DNA of 64,000 nucleotides from Paenisporosarcina indica (GCF_001939075.1 NZ_MPTA01000005.1:62001-126000); one strand, 5' to 3'. Shown: positions 1-8,491, numbered from the stretch's first letter. The notes: generated by a model from the letters alone, not told the origin. Numbers and translations: made by a program.

Positions 1-191
1 ATTTTCTATACACCGTGGGGATTTCATATTTGCCTCACCATGAAAAGGCAGTCGAGACCGCAAAGGCAGTAGGTATAGTAGAACTTAAACGGGACAAGAA
101 AAAAAGCAGTTTCCTAAACGCTTACGAAAGTATTCAAAAAGAAAGTGATAAAGGGAGGCTAGGTTTTAAACGCAAATATGTAAGATGTTAA
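1..191 (+). CDS. C-terminal fragment of an unidentified protein
   Basis: An open frame runs in from the left edge (phase starting at base 3) and ends at TAA 189-191, giving about 62 residues. The visible part starts with a short hydrophobic stretch (FLYTVGISYL) and becomes strongly basic and polar, ending in a Lys/Arg-rich tail. This would suit the cytoplasmic tail of a membrane protein after its last membrane segment. I do not recognise the family. The strong terminator at 387-415 probably ends its transcript. Confidence 0.5.
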   Translation, partial: FLYTVGISYLPHHEKAVETAKAVGIVELKRDKKKSSFLNAYESIQKESDKGRLGFKRKYVRC

Positions 192-195
192 AAAT

Positions 196-360
196 TTGCT
201 TCACAACGGTGCATTAATCCAAGTAGGATTTTTAAAGAAGCGTAGTAGCAGGATCTCATTTTATGAATTACTATTTCTTTAGGTCTTTTTATCGCAATAT
301 TCGCCGCTACTAGCAAAAGCAAGAAGAAAAAATGAACTACTTCACGGTGCTTTAGTTTAA
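196..360 (+). pseudogene. possible decayed ORF with an in-frame stop
   Basis: One plus-strand frame reads as protein-like sequence from TTG 196 to TAA 358-360 but is broken by TAG near 280-282. Its first part contains LLHNGALIQ and its last part contains ELLHGALV, so a short motif appears twice about 140 bp apart. No ribosome binding site is seen. It may be remnant coding sequence, or the frame may be open by chance. I see no other gene in the 320 bp before the sigma factor. Confidence 0.25.
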
Positions 361-386
361 CAAGCAATTGAAAAAACATAAGCAAA

Positions 387-415
387 GGGTCAGTTCAGTG
401 AACTGACCCTTTTTT
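387..415 (+). terminator. rho-independent terminator
   Basis: A perfect 10-bp stem, GGGTCAGTTC (387-396) pairing with GAACTGACCC (400-409), with a 3-nt loop and a run of six T. It ends plus-strand transcription entering from the left, ahead of the sigma factor promoter. Confidence 0.85.
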
Positions 416-448
416 ATATGTGTCTCATTACCTGCACTGTGTAAATTT

Positions 449-475
449 TGAAACCTGAATCTTACCCGCTCCGTC
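449..475 (+). promoter_or_regulatory. ECF-type promoter of the sigma/anti-sigma operon
   Basis: TGAAAC (449-454) and CGTC (472-475) are separated by 17 bp. This is the known form of promoters read by Bacillus ECF sigma factors of the SigW/SigM/SigX/SigV group. It lies 38 bp upstream of the sigma factor start, as expected for autoregulation. Confidence 0.65.
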
Positions 476-512
476 TAATGTTTACAGCTTTTCAAGGGAG
501 GTACCGAAATGC

Positions 513-1052
513 ATGATGTCAAATAGAGAGAGTTCTTCTTATCACGATCAACATCATTTGTTTAATGAGTTAATTGATCAGTACGGGGAGGGCCTCATGC
601 GGTTAGCGTATACGTATGTAAAAAACAAACAAGCAGCAGAGGATGTTGTGCAGGATGTCTTTATGCGTGCTTATGAAAAAAGGGATGATTTCAAAGGAGA
701 ATCATCTTATAAAACTTATTTATATCGCATGACCATCAACCGTTGCTATGACCACTTAAGAAGCTGGTCATTCAAGAATGTACAAATCTCGAATAAACTC
801 ACCTTGATTTTCCAAGGTGAGAACAACACTGAACATACCGCCATCATGAAAGATGAAAAGTTCATGCTCGGAAAAGAAATTCTGTCTTTACCTCTTAAAT
901 ATCGCGAAGTGCTCGTTCTTTACTATTACAAGGATCTCAGCGTTGAAGAAACTGCCACTATCCTAAAATGTTCGCCCAATACAATTAAAACAAGATTAAA
1001 AAGAGCTCGTGAGAAATTGAAACTCCAACTTGAAAAGAATGGAGGATTGTAA
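513..1052 (+). CDS. ECF RNA polymerase sigma factor
   Basis: A sigma-70 family factor of 179 residues, the usual ECF size. Region 2 (about residues 17-85) contains the AEDVVQDVF core-binding and promoter-opening motif. Region 4 (about 128-172) is a helix-turn-helix with LSVEETATILKCSPNTIKTR. Regions 1 and 3 are absent, as in ECF factors. The RBS AAGGGAGGT (494-502) precedes clustered ATGs: 509 opens only a five-codon frame, while 513 and 516 are in frame, so the start is 513 or 516. The anti-sigma gene follows directly and an ECF-type promoter lies upstream, so the pair probably controls itself in response to an envelope signal. The exact Bacillus subtilis counterpart is uncertain. Confidence 0.9.
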   Translation: MMSNRESSSYHDQHHLFNELIDQYGEGLMRLAYTYVKNKQAAEDVVQDVFMRAYEKRDDFKGESSYKTYLYRMTINRCYDHLRSWSFKNVQISNKLTLIFQGENNTEHTAIMKDEKFMLGKEILSLPLKYREVLVLYYYKDLSVEETATILKCSPNTIKTRLKRAREKLKLQLEKNGGL

Positions 1053-2045
1053 ATGGAAGACAAAGATATCAAAGATGGCATTGAACGGTATATCGGCAAG
1101 GAAAAGCTTTTTGATCACCAATTTCGAAACCAGCTATTATCAAATGTTGGAAAAACAAAGAAGAGACATAGAGGAATAACCCTTATCAATAAATTCATGC
1201 CTGCAGTCGTGTTGCTTCTACTCGTATTGGGTGGCATAACCTACTTTTTCCTTGCAAATGAATCCGTGGATAACCTAACTACTGCAAATAAAGGAAAGAA
1301 TGAAACATCGGAAATCACCTTTGACGTGGAGAGTCACGGAGAAGCTTTTCCAGAACTTCAAAGTGATATAAATGCAGTACTGAAATCACTTTCTGCAACC
1401 CTCACTGACTCGGTGAAGGCTGTATCCATCAATGGAGAAGGAACGGTTGTGGTGGATCTGAAAGATTTTCGTCAAGATCTTGGAAGCCTGACCACGAATG
1501 AAAAAGGCGAATTCCTTTGGCCGCTCTATGACACCGTATTTAAATATCCGCAAGTCAAAGAAGTTTACTTTACCTTCGAGAGCAGTTTTACCGAGTGGTA
1601 TACTTGGCTCGAATCTACGCCCGATCCAATGGTTAGACAAACAGAACAAGTTCCAGATAATACATCCAGACTTGTAGACGCTTTAATAACAAATCATACT
1701 TATTACAACGATATGTATCAATTCATCCAAGAATCGAATCTGCCAGGCGAAGGGGCAGGAAATGTATTGGTCTTATATTTAGAAGCACTTAAAAATGGGG
1801 ATGTTGAGAAGGTCAGCGAGTACTCCATCAATAATGACATGAACCAAATTGAAACCTTGGTGAGTATTTACGAACAGATCGACTATGACTCGCTTTACAT
1901 CGATACAATCATCCCAAGTCAAGGAGAGCCTATCTATGATGTCCACCTGAAATTCAACCATAAGGATGGGCAATCAGGAACACGAGTCCTTTTTATGCAG
2001 TTTTATGATAACAAGATCAGCATTTACGATGCACCTGAAAACTAA
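1053..2045 (+). CDS. membrane anti-sigma factor partner
   Basis: A 330-residue protein starting on the base after the sigma factor stop, with RBS GGAGG inside the sigma gene, so the two are co-translated. It has a cytoplasmic N-terminus of about 48 residues, one membrane segment (about 49-68, rich in Val/Leu) and an extracytoplasmic domain of about 260 residues. That layout and position fit a single-pass anti-sigma factor whose outer domain senses the signal and whose short inner part binds the sigma factor. The outer part (roughly 80-180) has a strand/helix pattern reminiscent of GerMN-type domains, which is a weak resemblance. No zinc-binding ZAS motif (HxxxCxxC) is seen. Confidence 0.75.
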   Translation: MEDKDIKDGIERYIGKEKLFDHQFRNQLLSNVGKTKKRHRGITLINKFMPAVVLLLLVLGGITYFFLANESVDNLTTANKGKNETSEITFDVESHGEAFPELQSDINAVLKSLSATLTDSVKAVSINGEGTVVVDLKDFRQDLGSLTTNEKGEFLWPLYDTVFKYPQVKEVYFTFESSFTEWYTWLESTPDPMVRQTEQVPDNTSRLVDALITNHTYYNDMYQFIQESNLPGEGAGNVLVLYLEALKNGDVEKVSEYSINNDMNQIETLVSIYEQIDYDSLYIDTIIPSQGEPIYDVHLKFNHKDGQSGTRVLFMQFYDNKISIYDAPEN

Positions 2046-2055
2046 CTCTTAAATG

Positions 2056-2097
2056 AAATAGGGAACACCTCCTTGAAGATTGGAGGTGTTCCCTATT
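2056..2097. terminator. bidirectional terminator between convergent genes
   Basis: A 12-bp perfect stem, GGGAACACCTCC (2061-2072) with GGAGGTGTTCCC (2082-2093), flanked by AAATA and TATTT. It serves the anti-sigma gene (+) and the M20 peptidase gene (-). Confidence 0.85.
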
Positions 2098-2110
2098 TAC
2101 GTTGGCACGT

Positions 2111-3529
2111 CTATTTTGTATTCTCAAACTGTCGCTCATTATTTGCAGTAACCGCTGCTGAAAAACCGGCTAACATGTAAGCCATATAAACAACACCTTC
2201 TTCGAAATCAGTAAGTCGGATCGATTCATTAGGTGCATGTGCTTTTGATTGAACCCAACCAATTCCAGTACTGACAATTGGAAGATGAAGCTGATGACCA
2301 AACTCGTACATCGGCCCAGTACCTGCTGAATTCGGCGCCAGGACAGGGCTCTTTTCATAGACAGCACTTGCTGTATCAAGTACATGTGTCACAAATGGAT
2401 GGTTGTAATTTGAACGATAAGCCTTTTGTCCATTAATCATAACTACCTCTACATCATCGAAGCTGTGTAATTTTAAGTGATTTTGTATGCAACTTAAAAT
2501 ATGCTCAGGATCCTGACCCGGTACTAACCGGCAATCAAGCTTAACCTTGGCACTCTTAGGGAGAACCGTCTTTGCTCCTTCCCCTGTATAGCCACTTTCC
2601 AACCCACAAATTGTCATGGTTGGGTTGAAAACCATCGCTTCTCTTGGATCAATCCCTTGTGCAACCGTTATGAGAGGACGCTTTAATCCATACAACTCCC
2701 CAACTTTTTCTTCATTAAATGGTAAATTCTTGACCGCTTCTTTTTCATTGTCAGTTGGCTCTTCAATCCCATCATAGAATCCATTCACTAAAATCTCATT
2801 CTTTTCGTTTTTCATGCTAGCTAAAGCCTGGACCAATCTCCAAGCAGCATTGTCCACGTATGCCCCAACAGAAGAATGCATGTCAATATCTGCTCCCGTA
2901 CATGTCAGCTCTAAATACGCCATTCCTTTAATGCCTGCTACCATGCTCACTCGATCTTCTTGATCCTTTCCTCCAAACTCCCATATACAAGCATCCGCTT
3001 TGAATAAATCCTTATATTTTTTTAAGTAAGGAGCTAAGTTCGGACTACCAATCTCTTCTTCACCTTCAACCATAAACTTAATATTACAAGGTAATCCTCC
3101 CTCAAGCTGTTGCAGTACTTTTATAGCTGTCAATCGTGCAATGAAGTCACCTTTATTATCCGCTACACCTCTAGCAAATAGTTTTCCATCTATAATAGTC
3201 GGTTCAAAAGGTTCACTATTCCATTCATTCAATGGTTCTGGTGGTTGCACATCGTAATGATTATAGAAAAGGAGTGTTTTGGTCGAATCTCCGTTACTTC
3301 CAGCTGCAAAATAACCGTAAACCACCGGATTTCCACCCAAATCATCCAATACCTGTGCTTCCCCACCAGTTTCCTGAATTTGTTGAACCACAAACAAAAC
3401 CGTTTCAGGTATTGCCTTATTTTGTGCAGATATAGTCGGGTACCTTAAATAATTTTTTAATAATTCAATTGCACCTGGAACTGCTTCTTTTGTGTTACTT
3501 CTTAGAGTTTGTATCAGTTGTTCACTCAT
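2111..3529 (-). CDS. M20 family dipeptidase/metallopeptidase
   Basis: A 472-residue cytoplasmic zinc peptidase of the M20/ArgE/DapE superfamily, close to the dipeptidase-like subgroup that hydrolyses di- or tripeptides. Metal and catalytic motifs are visible: H91 and D93 in NHYDVQPPEP, D124 in GVADNKGD, and E157-E159 in VEGEEEIGS. A dimerisation lid domain with MHSSVGAYVDNAAWRL lies between the two parts of the catalytic domain, and a late GTGPMYEFG segment fits the last metal ligands. The RBS AAGGAGAG is well placed for ATG 3529. It is a single-gene unit ending at the shared terminator. Its exact substrate cannot be read from sequence. Confidence 0.85.
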   Translation of the reverse strand: MSEQLIQTLRSNTKEAVPGAIELLKNYLRYPTISAQNKAIPETVLFVVQQIQETGGEAQVLDDLGGNPVVYGYFAAGSNGDSTKTLLFYNHYDVQPPEPLNEWNSEPFEPTIIDGKLFARGVADNKGDFIARLTAIKVLQQLEGGLPCNIKFMVEGEEEIGSPNLAPYLKKYKDLFKADACIWEFGGKDQEDRVSMVAGIKGMAYLELTCTGADIDMHSSVGAYVDNAAWRLVQALASMKNEKNEILVNGFYDGIEEPTDNEKEAVKNLPFNEEKVGELYGLKRPLITVAQGIDPREAMVFNPTMTICGLESGYTGEGAKTVLPKSAKVKLDCRLVPGQDPEHILSCIQNHLKLHSFDDVEVVMINGQKAYRSNYNHPFVTHVLDTASAVYEKSPVLAPNSAGTGPMYEFGHQLHLPIVSTGIGWVQSKAHAPNESIRLTDFEEGVVYMAYMLAGFSAAVTANNERQFENTK

Positions 3530-3722
3530 AACATCTCTCCTTACAATAGTTGATACTTATTAATTCGATATACGAAGTATTTACACCTTTTAAATAATAA
3601 GATTTATTTATTAATTCGGCGATGTTGAAGAAGTTACATTTGATTATCGTACATTGTGCGAGATAGGATAATATTTAAATAATAGTAAGAATGTTCTTGT
3701 TTTCATTCCAAGTGTTAAGATA

Positions 3723-3984
3723 GTGAAATTATTAGTATTATCACTAATTTTGCTTGTAGCAATTACTTCTACGAAAACTTTTGTTGAAGCAAAGACTTTC
3801 CCTCGGAAATAATCGACTACAAACGAAAAAATTGAATTTCCACAATGTTACATGTGACTCGAGTTTGGAAAACAACAGCCTATGCTACATCTTCTAAATG
3901 AGATATTTATGGTTCCAATTTAGATTTAATTGTTACCCAGGACCAACGGCATATGATATTAATGATGTGGCAAATAAATATTAA
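3723..3984 (+). pseudogene. decayed gene for a small secreted protein
   Basis: From GTG 3723 a frame encodes a signal-peptide-like stretch (VKLLVLSLILLVAITS) and stops at 3810-3812. Further on, two other frames carry protein-like sequence: WKTTAYATSSK ending at a TGA, then a frame shift into a segment with CYPGPTAYDINDVANKY ending at TAA 3982-3984. Read together they look like the start, middle and end of one small secreted protein broken by a stop and frameshifts. The family was not identified. It sits just upstream of, and in line with, the 3997 gene. Confidence 0.45.
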
Positions 3985-3996
3985 AAGGAGCTTTGT

Positions 3997-4596
3997 ATGA
4001 AGACAAAACAATTAATCATAAAAGGTTGTATAGTGTTTGCAATCGGAGTAATAGGAGTTCTTGGTTTTTCAAAATTAACAGAAATGGAAGTCGCAGGAGA
4101 TAACGACACCAAAGAAGGTCATGGAATTGCGTTAAGTGTACCAGGTCACCAAGACTTAAAATCTCTTGCTGTAAAAACAGGTTTTATCTTGTCCACAAAT
4201 GTAGATGGTGAATACAATGTCGTTGAAAACAAAATTGAAGGTGAAAACGAAGTATACTCTATTGATCATCATTACAAATTAATTGTGGAGAAAACCGCAA
4301 AAGATAAAAGTGGAAATAAATTGGAAAAGGGAGATGTAGTGGATTTAATTATTCCTACTGGAGTTCAGCAAAAATTAAACGGTAAAATTGGTGGACTTAT
4401 TCCTCTTTCAGACAATACAATTGCATTAGATAATGGTAAGTATTTATTATTCCTCGAAACTACTTATTATAAACCATTTGATAAAAATGTGATGATGATT
4501 AGTAACTTAAATCATGTTTATAAAAAAGTTGGAAAGAATTATAAAAATATAGGTTCAGACCTAATTCCAGAAATAAAAGAGGATTATGAATTTTGA
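3997..4596 (+). CDS. hypothetical secreted or membrane-anchored protein
   Basis: A 199-residue protein with N-terminal Lys residues and a hydrophobic segment at about 9-25 (signal peptide or anchor), followed by a polar domain rich in Lys, Asn and beta-prone stretches. RBS AAAAGGAG (3983-3990) precedes ATG 3997. It contains no cysteine after the signal region and no recognised motif. It lies directly after a decayed secreted-protein gene, so it may be the surviving member of a small surface-protein unit. I do not recognise the family. Confidence 0.6.
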   Translation: MKTKQLIIKGCIVFAIGVIGVLGFSKLTEMEVAGDNDTKEGHGIALSVPGHQDLKSLAVKTGFILSTNVDGEYNVVENKIEGENEVYSIDHHYKLIVEKTAKDKSGNKLEKGDVVDLIIPTGVQQKLNGKIGGLIPLSDNTIALDNGKYLLFLETTYYKPFDKNVMMISNLNHVYKKVGKNYKNIGSDLIPEIKEDYEF

Positions 4597-4631
4597 TGAA
4601 TCTAAACAGAAAATGCTGATATCACTACAAA

Positions 4632-4677
4632 CAAATGACCATCAATTCAACAGTGAATTGATAGTCATTTTGTGTTG
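4632..4677 (+). terminator. probable terminator
   Basis: AAATGAC..TCAATTCA pairs with TGAATTGA..GTCATTT (4633-4670) with one 2-nt internal mismatch and an ACAG loop. A T/G-rich tail follows, with a weak T-run. It is placed for the 3997 gene. Confidence 0.5.
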
Positions 4678-4857
4678 TGTTTTATGTTTTTGTACCCCAG
4701 AAGAAGAACCGTTACTAAAAGGCCCCGCCTAGTAGGACTCTTGTCTGCAAAGGAAATAGTTTAAACATTAATTAAATCAACATTTGTGAATACGAACTAG
4801 ATTGGTGCTACAATCTTAAAAACTAGGAACTAAGAATCCAAGAAATGGAGAGTCATC

Positions 4858-5628
4858 ATGCTAGAAAAATTCATGATTACCATGTCGGCATTTAACGTTG
4901 AAAGAACAATTCGAGTTTATCTCCCTACGGATTATGCAGAAACAAACAAACGGTACCCCGTGCTTTATATGCAAGACGGACAAAACGTTTTTGAAGACGA
5001 AGATGCGATTCAAGGTGTTTCATTAGGCTTGAGAGACTACTTGGATGAACATAAATTAGACATTATAGTTGTGGGAATTGATACAAATACTGAAGGGGAA
5101 GAACGTAAAAACGAGTTTTGTCCTTGGATAGATGGTGAGTATAGCAAGAATTTAATTGGAAAACCAAGTTCTACAGGAGGAAAAGGAACAGCGTATGTTG
5201 ATTTTATCGTCCATGAACTGAAACCTTTTATTGATCGAAAATATCGTACGCTAGAAAACTCGTCTAGTATTGCGGGTATTTCACTTGGTGGGTTAATCTC
5301 TACATATGCAGCATGTCGGTATCCTCTTGTGTTTAAGAAAGTTGCAGTTATCTCCTCTGCCTTTTGGCGGAATCAAGAAGAAATGGAACAACTCCTGCAA
5401 CATACAGATTTAACGACTATCGAGAAATTTTACATGGACTGTGGAACGGCTGAAATGAAGGAAGATGAGCGAATCAGTAAAGGTTTTCTGGCATCCAATC
5501 AACGTATTTTTGATATCCTGAAAGACAAGATTGTTGATTCCAAATTTGTAATTATTGAAGATGCAGAACATAACTATACTGAGTTCAGAAAAAGAGTGCC
5601 TGACATGATCAGCTTCTTATTTAACTGA
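4858..5628 (+). CDS. alpha/beta-hydrolase esterase (putative esterase/Fes family)
   Basis: A 256-residue serine hydrolase of the family with enterochelin esterases and esterase D. The nucleophile elbow GISLGG places Ser142, D194 in FYMDCGTAE fits the acid, and H238 in EDAEHNYTEF fits the catalytic histidine. The early region has the usual YPVLYMQDGQNVF strand and loop. There is no signal peptide, so it is cytoplasmic. The RBS (GGAGAG) is modest. A possible promoter is TTGTGA 4784-4789 and TACAAT 4809-4814, but the 19-bp spacer is long. No siderophore genes are nearby, so the physiological ester is unknown. Confidence 0.8.
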   Translation: MLEKFMITMSAFNVERTIRVYLPTDYAETNKRYPVLYMQDGQNVFEDEDAIQGVSLGLRDYLDEHKLDIIVVGIDTNTEGEERKNEFCPWIDGEYSKNLIGKPSSTGGKGTAYVDFIVHELKPFIDRKYRTLENSSSIAGISLGGLISTYAACRYPLVFKKVAVISSAFWRNQEEMEQLLQHTDLTTIEKFYMDCGTAEMKEDERISKGFLASNQRIFDILKDKIVDSKFVIIEDAEHNYTEFRKRVPDMISFLFN

Positions 5629-5642
5629 ATTATTTTTCCTGG

Positions 5643-5672
5643 AGAGCAAGGGTAATTATAAACTCTTGCTCT
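5643..5672. terminator. weak hairpin between convergent genes
   Basis: AGAGCAAG (5643-5650) pairs with CTTGCTCT (5665-5672). The stem is clear but the flanking T-run is poor. It lies between the esterase (+) and the acetyltransferase (-). Confidence 0.4.
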
Positions 5673-5682
5673 ACTTTCAATA

Positions 5683-6162
5683 TTACTTACTTTTGTATAC
5701 GCATAGGAATCTTTCCACACCTGGATATCTTTCACCTAGACTACTAATCTCAAATCCAAAGTTTCTATAAAAATTCACTGCATCACTATCTGTTTCTGCA
5801 TAGATGGAACTCATCTTATGCTTGTCGATAATAGAGTTTATCATTTTGCTTCCTATTCCTTTTCCTCTATGGTTCTGACAAACTGCAATATGTTTTATTT
5901 CACATTCAATTGAGTTAGTACTTAATTCAATTCCTATGCAACCAACTACTTGTCCGGAGAATTCAAATTCATACAATTTTCGATTTAATAATTGAATGTA
6001 TTTCTCATATTCTTGGTCAACTTTATCTTCTGAAGTGGCGTGGGATAAAAGTTTCCTTATAGAAAGATTACTATTTTTCGCTGTAATTTCATTCACAACA
6101 GCACCATCTTTTCTAACAGTCATTTTAATGCACTCTCGTTTTTTATTCAACATCAACGGCAT
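5683..6162 (-). CDS. GNAT-family N-acetyltransferase
   Basis: Up to 159 residues with the GNAT fold. The acetyl-CoA loop is CQNHRGKGIGSKMIN (Q/RxxGxG/A motif) after the IKHIAVC strand, and the C-terminal YAETDSDAVNFYRNFGFE is the usual last helix and strand. The start is uncertain. ATG 6162 adds a short basic leader with a poor RBS, while the internal ATG near 6123 (MTVRKDG) gives a more typical N-terminus. It is followed on the same strand by, and lies 20 bp downstream of, the YueD-like reductase, so the two may be co-transcribed. The substrate is unknown. Confidence 0.75.
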   Translation of the reverse strand: MPLMLNKKRECIKMTVRKDGAVVNEITAKNSNLSIRKLLSHATSEDKVDQEYEKYIQLLNRKLYEFEFSGQVVGCIGIELSTNSIECEIKHIAVCQNHRGKGIGSKMINSIIDKHKMSSIYAETDSDAVNFYRNFGFEISSLGERYPGVERFLCVYKSK

Positions 6163-6182
6163 TCTTTAACATGGTCTACTAG

Positions 6183-6908
6183 TTAAAAGTTCCGTATATC
6201 AACAATTGGACCCACTTCTTTAAAGTCTTGGTTGTCTATGAATGAAATCAGTTTTTGTGCCGTTTGTTCTGCAGTGCTTAGTAATCCCTGCTCCTTGTAA
6301 TCAACGAATTTTTCAAGAAGTGGAAATGCATTTTCGTTGCTCCCTCGAATTGTTTCTTGCATGCCGGTGTCAATAATACCCGGGGCAATCGAGACGATTT
6401 CTACTGGATGCTCTGCGTTTAATTGCTCCATTGCAACAACCCGTGAAAAATGATCGAGTCCCGCTTTTGTTGAACAGTAAGTTCCCCAACCTTCATATGC
6501 ATTTCGACCAGCTCCGGAAGAAATATTGACGATACGTTTTGATCCATCAAAATTCTTTAAATTAGAGATAAATGCATTCGAAATAATCATAGGTGCAGTT
6601 AAATTAACGGCAATGGCATTCGCTATTTCGTCCGCATTTACTGATCCGATTAACCCGATTGGATTTACCATTCCAGCATTGTTAATAAGCGTGAATGAAC
6701 TCGCGTCATGTGGTGCCGAATCGATTGCCTCAGACATAAGAGATACCAGTTTCCCTGTTTCGGACAAGTCTGCCTGAATGAATTTCACCCCATCGATTTC
6801 ACTCTCTGTTCGAGCAATTCCCACAACAAAATGCCCCGCTTCACTCAACTGTTTTGCAAGTTCGAAGCCAATTCCTTTTGATGCTCCTGTAATCAAATAA
6901 ATGTTCAT
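6183..6908 (-). CDS. yueD: short-chain dehydrogenase, benzil reductase YueD-like
   Basis: A 241-residue Rossmann-fold reductase of the sepiapterin/benzil reductase group. The cofactor loop is GASKGIG (residues 8-14), NNAG is at 76-79 and the catalytic set is Ser130/131, Tyr144 and Lys148 (YCSTK). Along its length it matches my recollection of Bacillus YueD, (S)-benzoin-forming benzil reductase, including LINNAGMV.PI, YxGWxxYCSxKAGLD and the PGxxDTxMQxxIR segment. It probably uses NADPH to reduce diketones or pteridine-like compounds. The RBS GAAGGGATG is well placed for ATG 6908. Confidence 0.75.
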   Translation of the reverse strand: MNIYLITGASKGIGFELAKQLSEAGHFVVGIARTESEIDGVKFIQADLSETGKLVSLMSEAIDSAPHDASSFTLINNAGMVNPIGLIGSVNADEIANAIAVNLTAPMIISNAFISNLKNFDGSKRIVNISSGAGRNAYEGWGTYCSTKAGLDHFSRVVAMEQLNAEHPVEIVSIAPGIIDTGMQETIRGSNENAFPLLEKFVDYKEQGLLSTAEQTAQKLISFIDNQDFKEVGPIVDIRNF

Positions 6909-6949
6909 TTATTTCATCCCTTCTTAGTAAAATCCATTAATTTGAAATA

Positions 6950-7001
6950 TTTAACGCTCAAAATGAATGTTTTATCGCTCAGATTAAGGATTTATCGCTC
7001 A
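6950..7001. repeat. T-rich repeat array, core TTTATCGCTCA, x3
   Basis: TTTAACGCTCA (6950-6960), TTTATCGCTCA (6971-6981) and TTTATCGCTCA (6991-7001) are spaced 21 and 20 bp apart, with unrelated sequence between the cores. The array lies between the small membrane gene and yueD, both minus strand. It has the same architecture as the arrays at 11367 and 14043 but a different core. Confidence 0.75.
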
Positions 7002-7068
7002 AAACTGTCTCATGTCACAGTTGTTCCTGACCAACCCAGTTTTACCCACTACTTTCCAGACGGATTAT

Positions 7069-7242
7069 CTATTTTTTGTGCGTGATTTCTTCCTTTTTCA
7101 TGTCATCTTGTGATTCGGATTGACTCTCCTCTTCGTTGGCACGAGCTGTGAAATAGTCGAGGGGGAGCCGTTTACGAGTAAATGTACGCCATAACGTCCA
7201 AATGATAACGCCAATCAGAATTGCAAACGCTAAATAACCCAT
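7069..7242 (-). CDS. small single-pass membrane protein (57 aa)
   Basis: ATG 7242 is preceded by RBS AAAAAAGGAGTG and gives a 57-residue protein. It has an N-terminal membrane segment (about residues 2-18, AFAILIGVIIWTLW), a basic patch (RTFTRKR) and an acidic, Ser/Gln/Glu-rich tail. It resembles the many small N-in membrane proteins of Bacillales, but I cannot name it. It is short but has a good RBS and a clear membrane pattern. Confidence 0.6.
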   Translation of the reverse strand: MGYLAFAILIGVIIWTLWRTFTRKRLPLDYFTARANEEESQSESQDDMKKEEITHKK

Positions 7243-7403
7243 TTCGTTTCACTCCTTTTTTACATATTGTACATGACTTACTATTATTCGTTAAGACAAT
7301 CCATCTGTAGGTATGGAACTTCTGACGACTGCTATTACACAACCATCCTCCTAGGACCTCAAAGATTCCCTTTAGTTAATCCCACAATATACCAATTATT
7401 AAT

Positions 7404-7430
7404 AGGATAAAAGTAACATGTAATTATCCT
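7404..7430. promoter_or_regulatory. inverted repeat upstream of the surface protein gene
   Basis: AGGATAA (7404-7410) and TTATCCT (7424-7430) form perfect arms separated by 13 bp. TATACT and TATAAA stretches that could serve as a -10 follow a few bases later. It may be an operator for the 7481 operon. The binding protein is unknown. Confidence 0.35.
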
Positions 7431-7480
7431 GCCATAACTTATACTTATAAAGGCAAATTTATTAACATCAGGAGGAAACA

Positions 7481-8491
7481 ATGAAAAAGATTTCACTCAG
7501 CTTGATAGCTATTTTAATAGCTTTCTACTTATTACCAGCTAACGCATTTGCTCAAATAAACGACAATGATCTTACAGTCTATTTGACCAAAATCAGTGAG
7601 GAAAGAGGGCATTCCATAACAAAGGATGAATATGAAATTTATCTTGCAGAATACCCTCAATTTGTCTTATCTGATTTTGAAAATATTCAGGAACTGGAAG
7701 AATATATGGGTCCTGTCATTAAATCGGACCACAGTAACTTGAACATCATTTATGAGGACTTGGAACTAAACGAACAACAACTAATCGATATTTTACTAGA
7801 AAATGGGAAAATAATCGAGGACTACATTTATGTGGATGACTTATACTTCACCGTGCTTGATTCACAGATGGAATATGAGCTACCGGACCCTGAAGATATT
7901 GTGGGAGACATGGACGATGTGATGAAAGAAATCGATTTAACTGATGAAGAAATCGAGAATCTGATGAACCACCTCCTATCGATTGAATCTGAATTAAACT
8001 CTCCTGAAGTCGGTGATAGATTGATGTCTATCGCTGAACGAATGATGGGCATCGATCCGGAAAATCCGACGGAAGAACAAATCAGTGATGTAGGAAATGC
8101 ATTCGAGGAGCTATTGTCGATTTTCAAAATGAAGGCTGAATTCTATATTGTTTACGGCGACACAACCACTCCGGTTTCCATGGGCGAATTGATGCAAATG
8201 GAAGTTTTGGATGGGGATTATCTATTAATCAAACTTTTTGACTTAAACGGAATTCTACTGGCTGATTTGAAATTCACATCTGATGATATCAAGGAAGTAC
8301 CTGAGAATATTGCGGAAATTACCGACATAGCCAAGGAAGAAGTTAATGCAGAAAAGACACCTGTAAGACCTCAAACGATAAAAGGTGGAAAGTTGCCGGC
8401 TACTGATTCAAATAACCTCGATGGTGCTTTGGCAGGAGCTGTATTGTTCGGATTTGGACTATTCCTCTATAGAAGAGTTAGGACTTCATAA
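7481..8491 (+). CDS. acidic sortase-anchored surface protein
   Basis: A 336-residue secreted protein with an N-terminal signal peptide (MKKISLSLIAILIAFYLL..ANAFA), a very acidic helical body (Asp/Glu-rich, about 30-290), and a C-terminal sorting signal made of LPATD, a hydrophobic segment (GALAGAVLFGFGLFLY) and RRVR. This fits the processed acidic surface proteins of Bacillales, which carry an unusual LPXTG variant and sit next to a dedicated sortase. The next gene is a class D sortase whose ATG overlaps this stop codon by one base, so the two are coupled. RBS AGGAGG is well placed. The function of the acidic body is not known; cation or polymer binding at the wall would be a guess. Confidence 0.75.
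   Translation: MKKISLSLIAILIAFYLLPANAFAQINDNDLTVYLTKISEERGHSITKDEYEIYLAEYPQFVLSDFENIQELEEYMGPVIKSDHSNLNIIYEDLELNEQQLIDILLENGKIIEDYIYVDDLYFTVLDSQMEYELPDPEDIVGDMDDVMKEIDLTDEEIENLMNHLLSIESELNSPEVGDRLMSIAERMMGIDPENPTEEQISDVGNAFEELLSIFKMKAEFYIVYGDTTTPVSMGELMQMEVLDGDYLLIKLFDLNGILLADLKFTSDDIKEVPENIAEITDIAKEEVNAEKTPVRPQTIKGGKLPATDSNNLDGALAGAVLFGFGLFLYRRVRTS

Noticed and set aside
188-385. 65-aa minus-strand ORF
   Set aside because: No RBS, low-complexity Leu/Phe content and overlap with protein-like sequence on the other strand.
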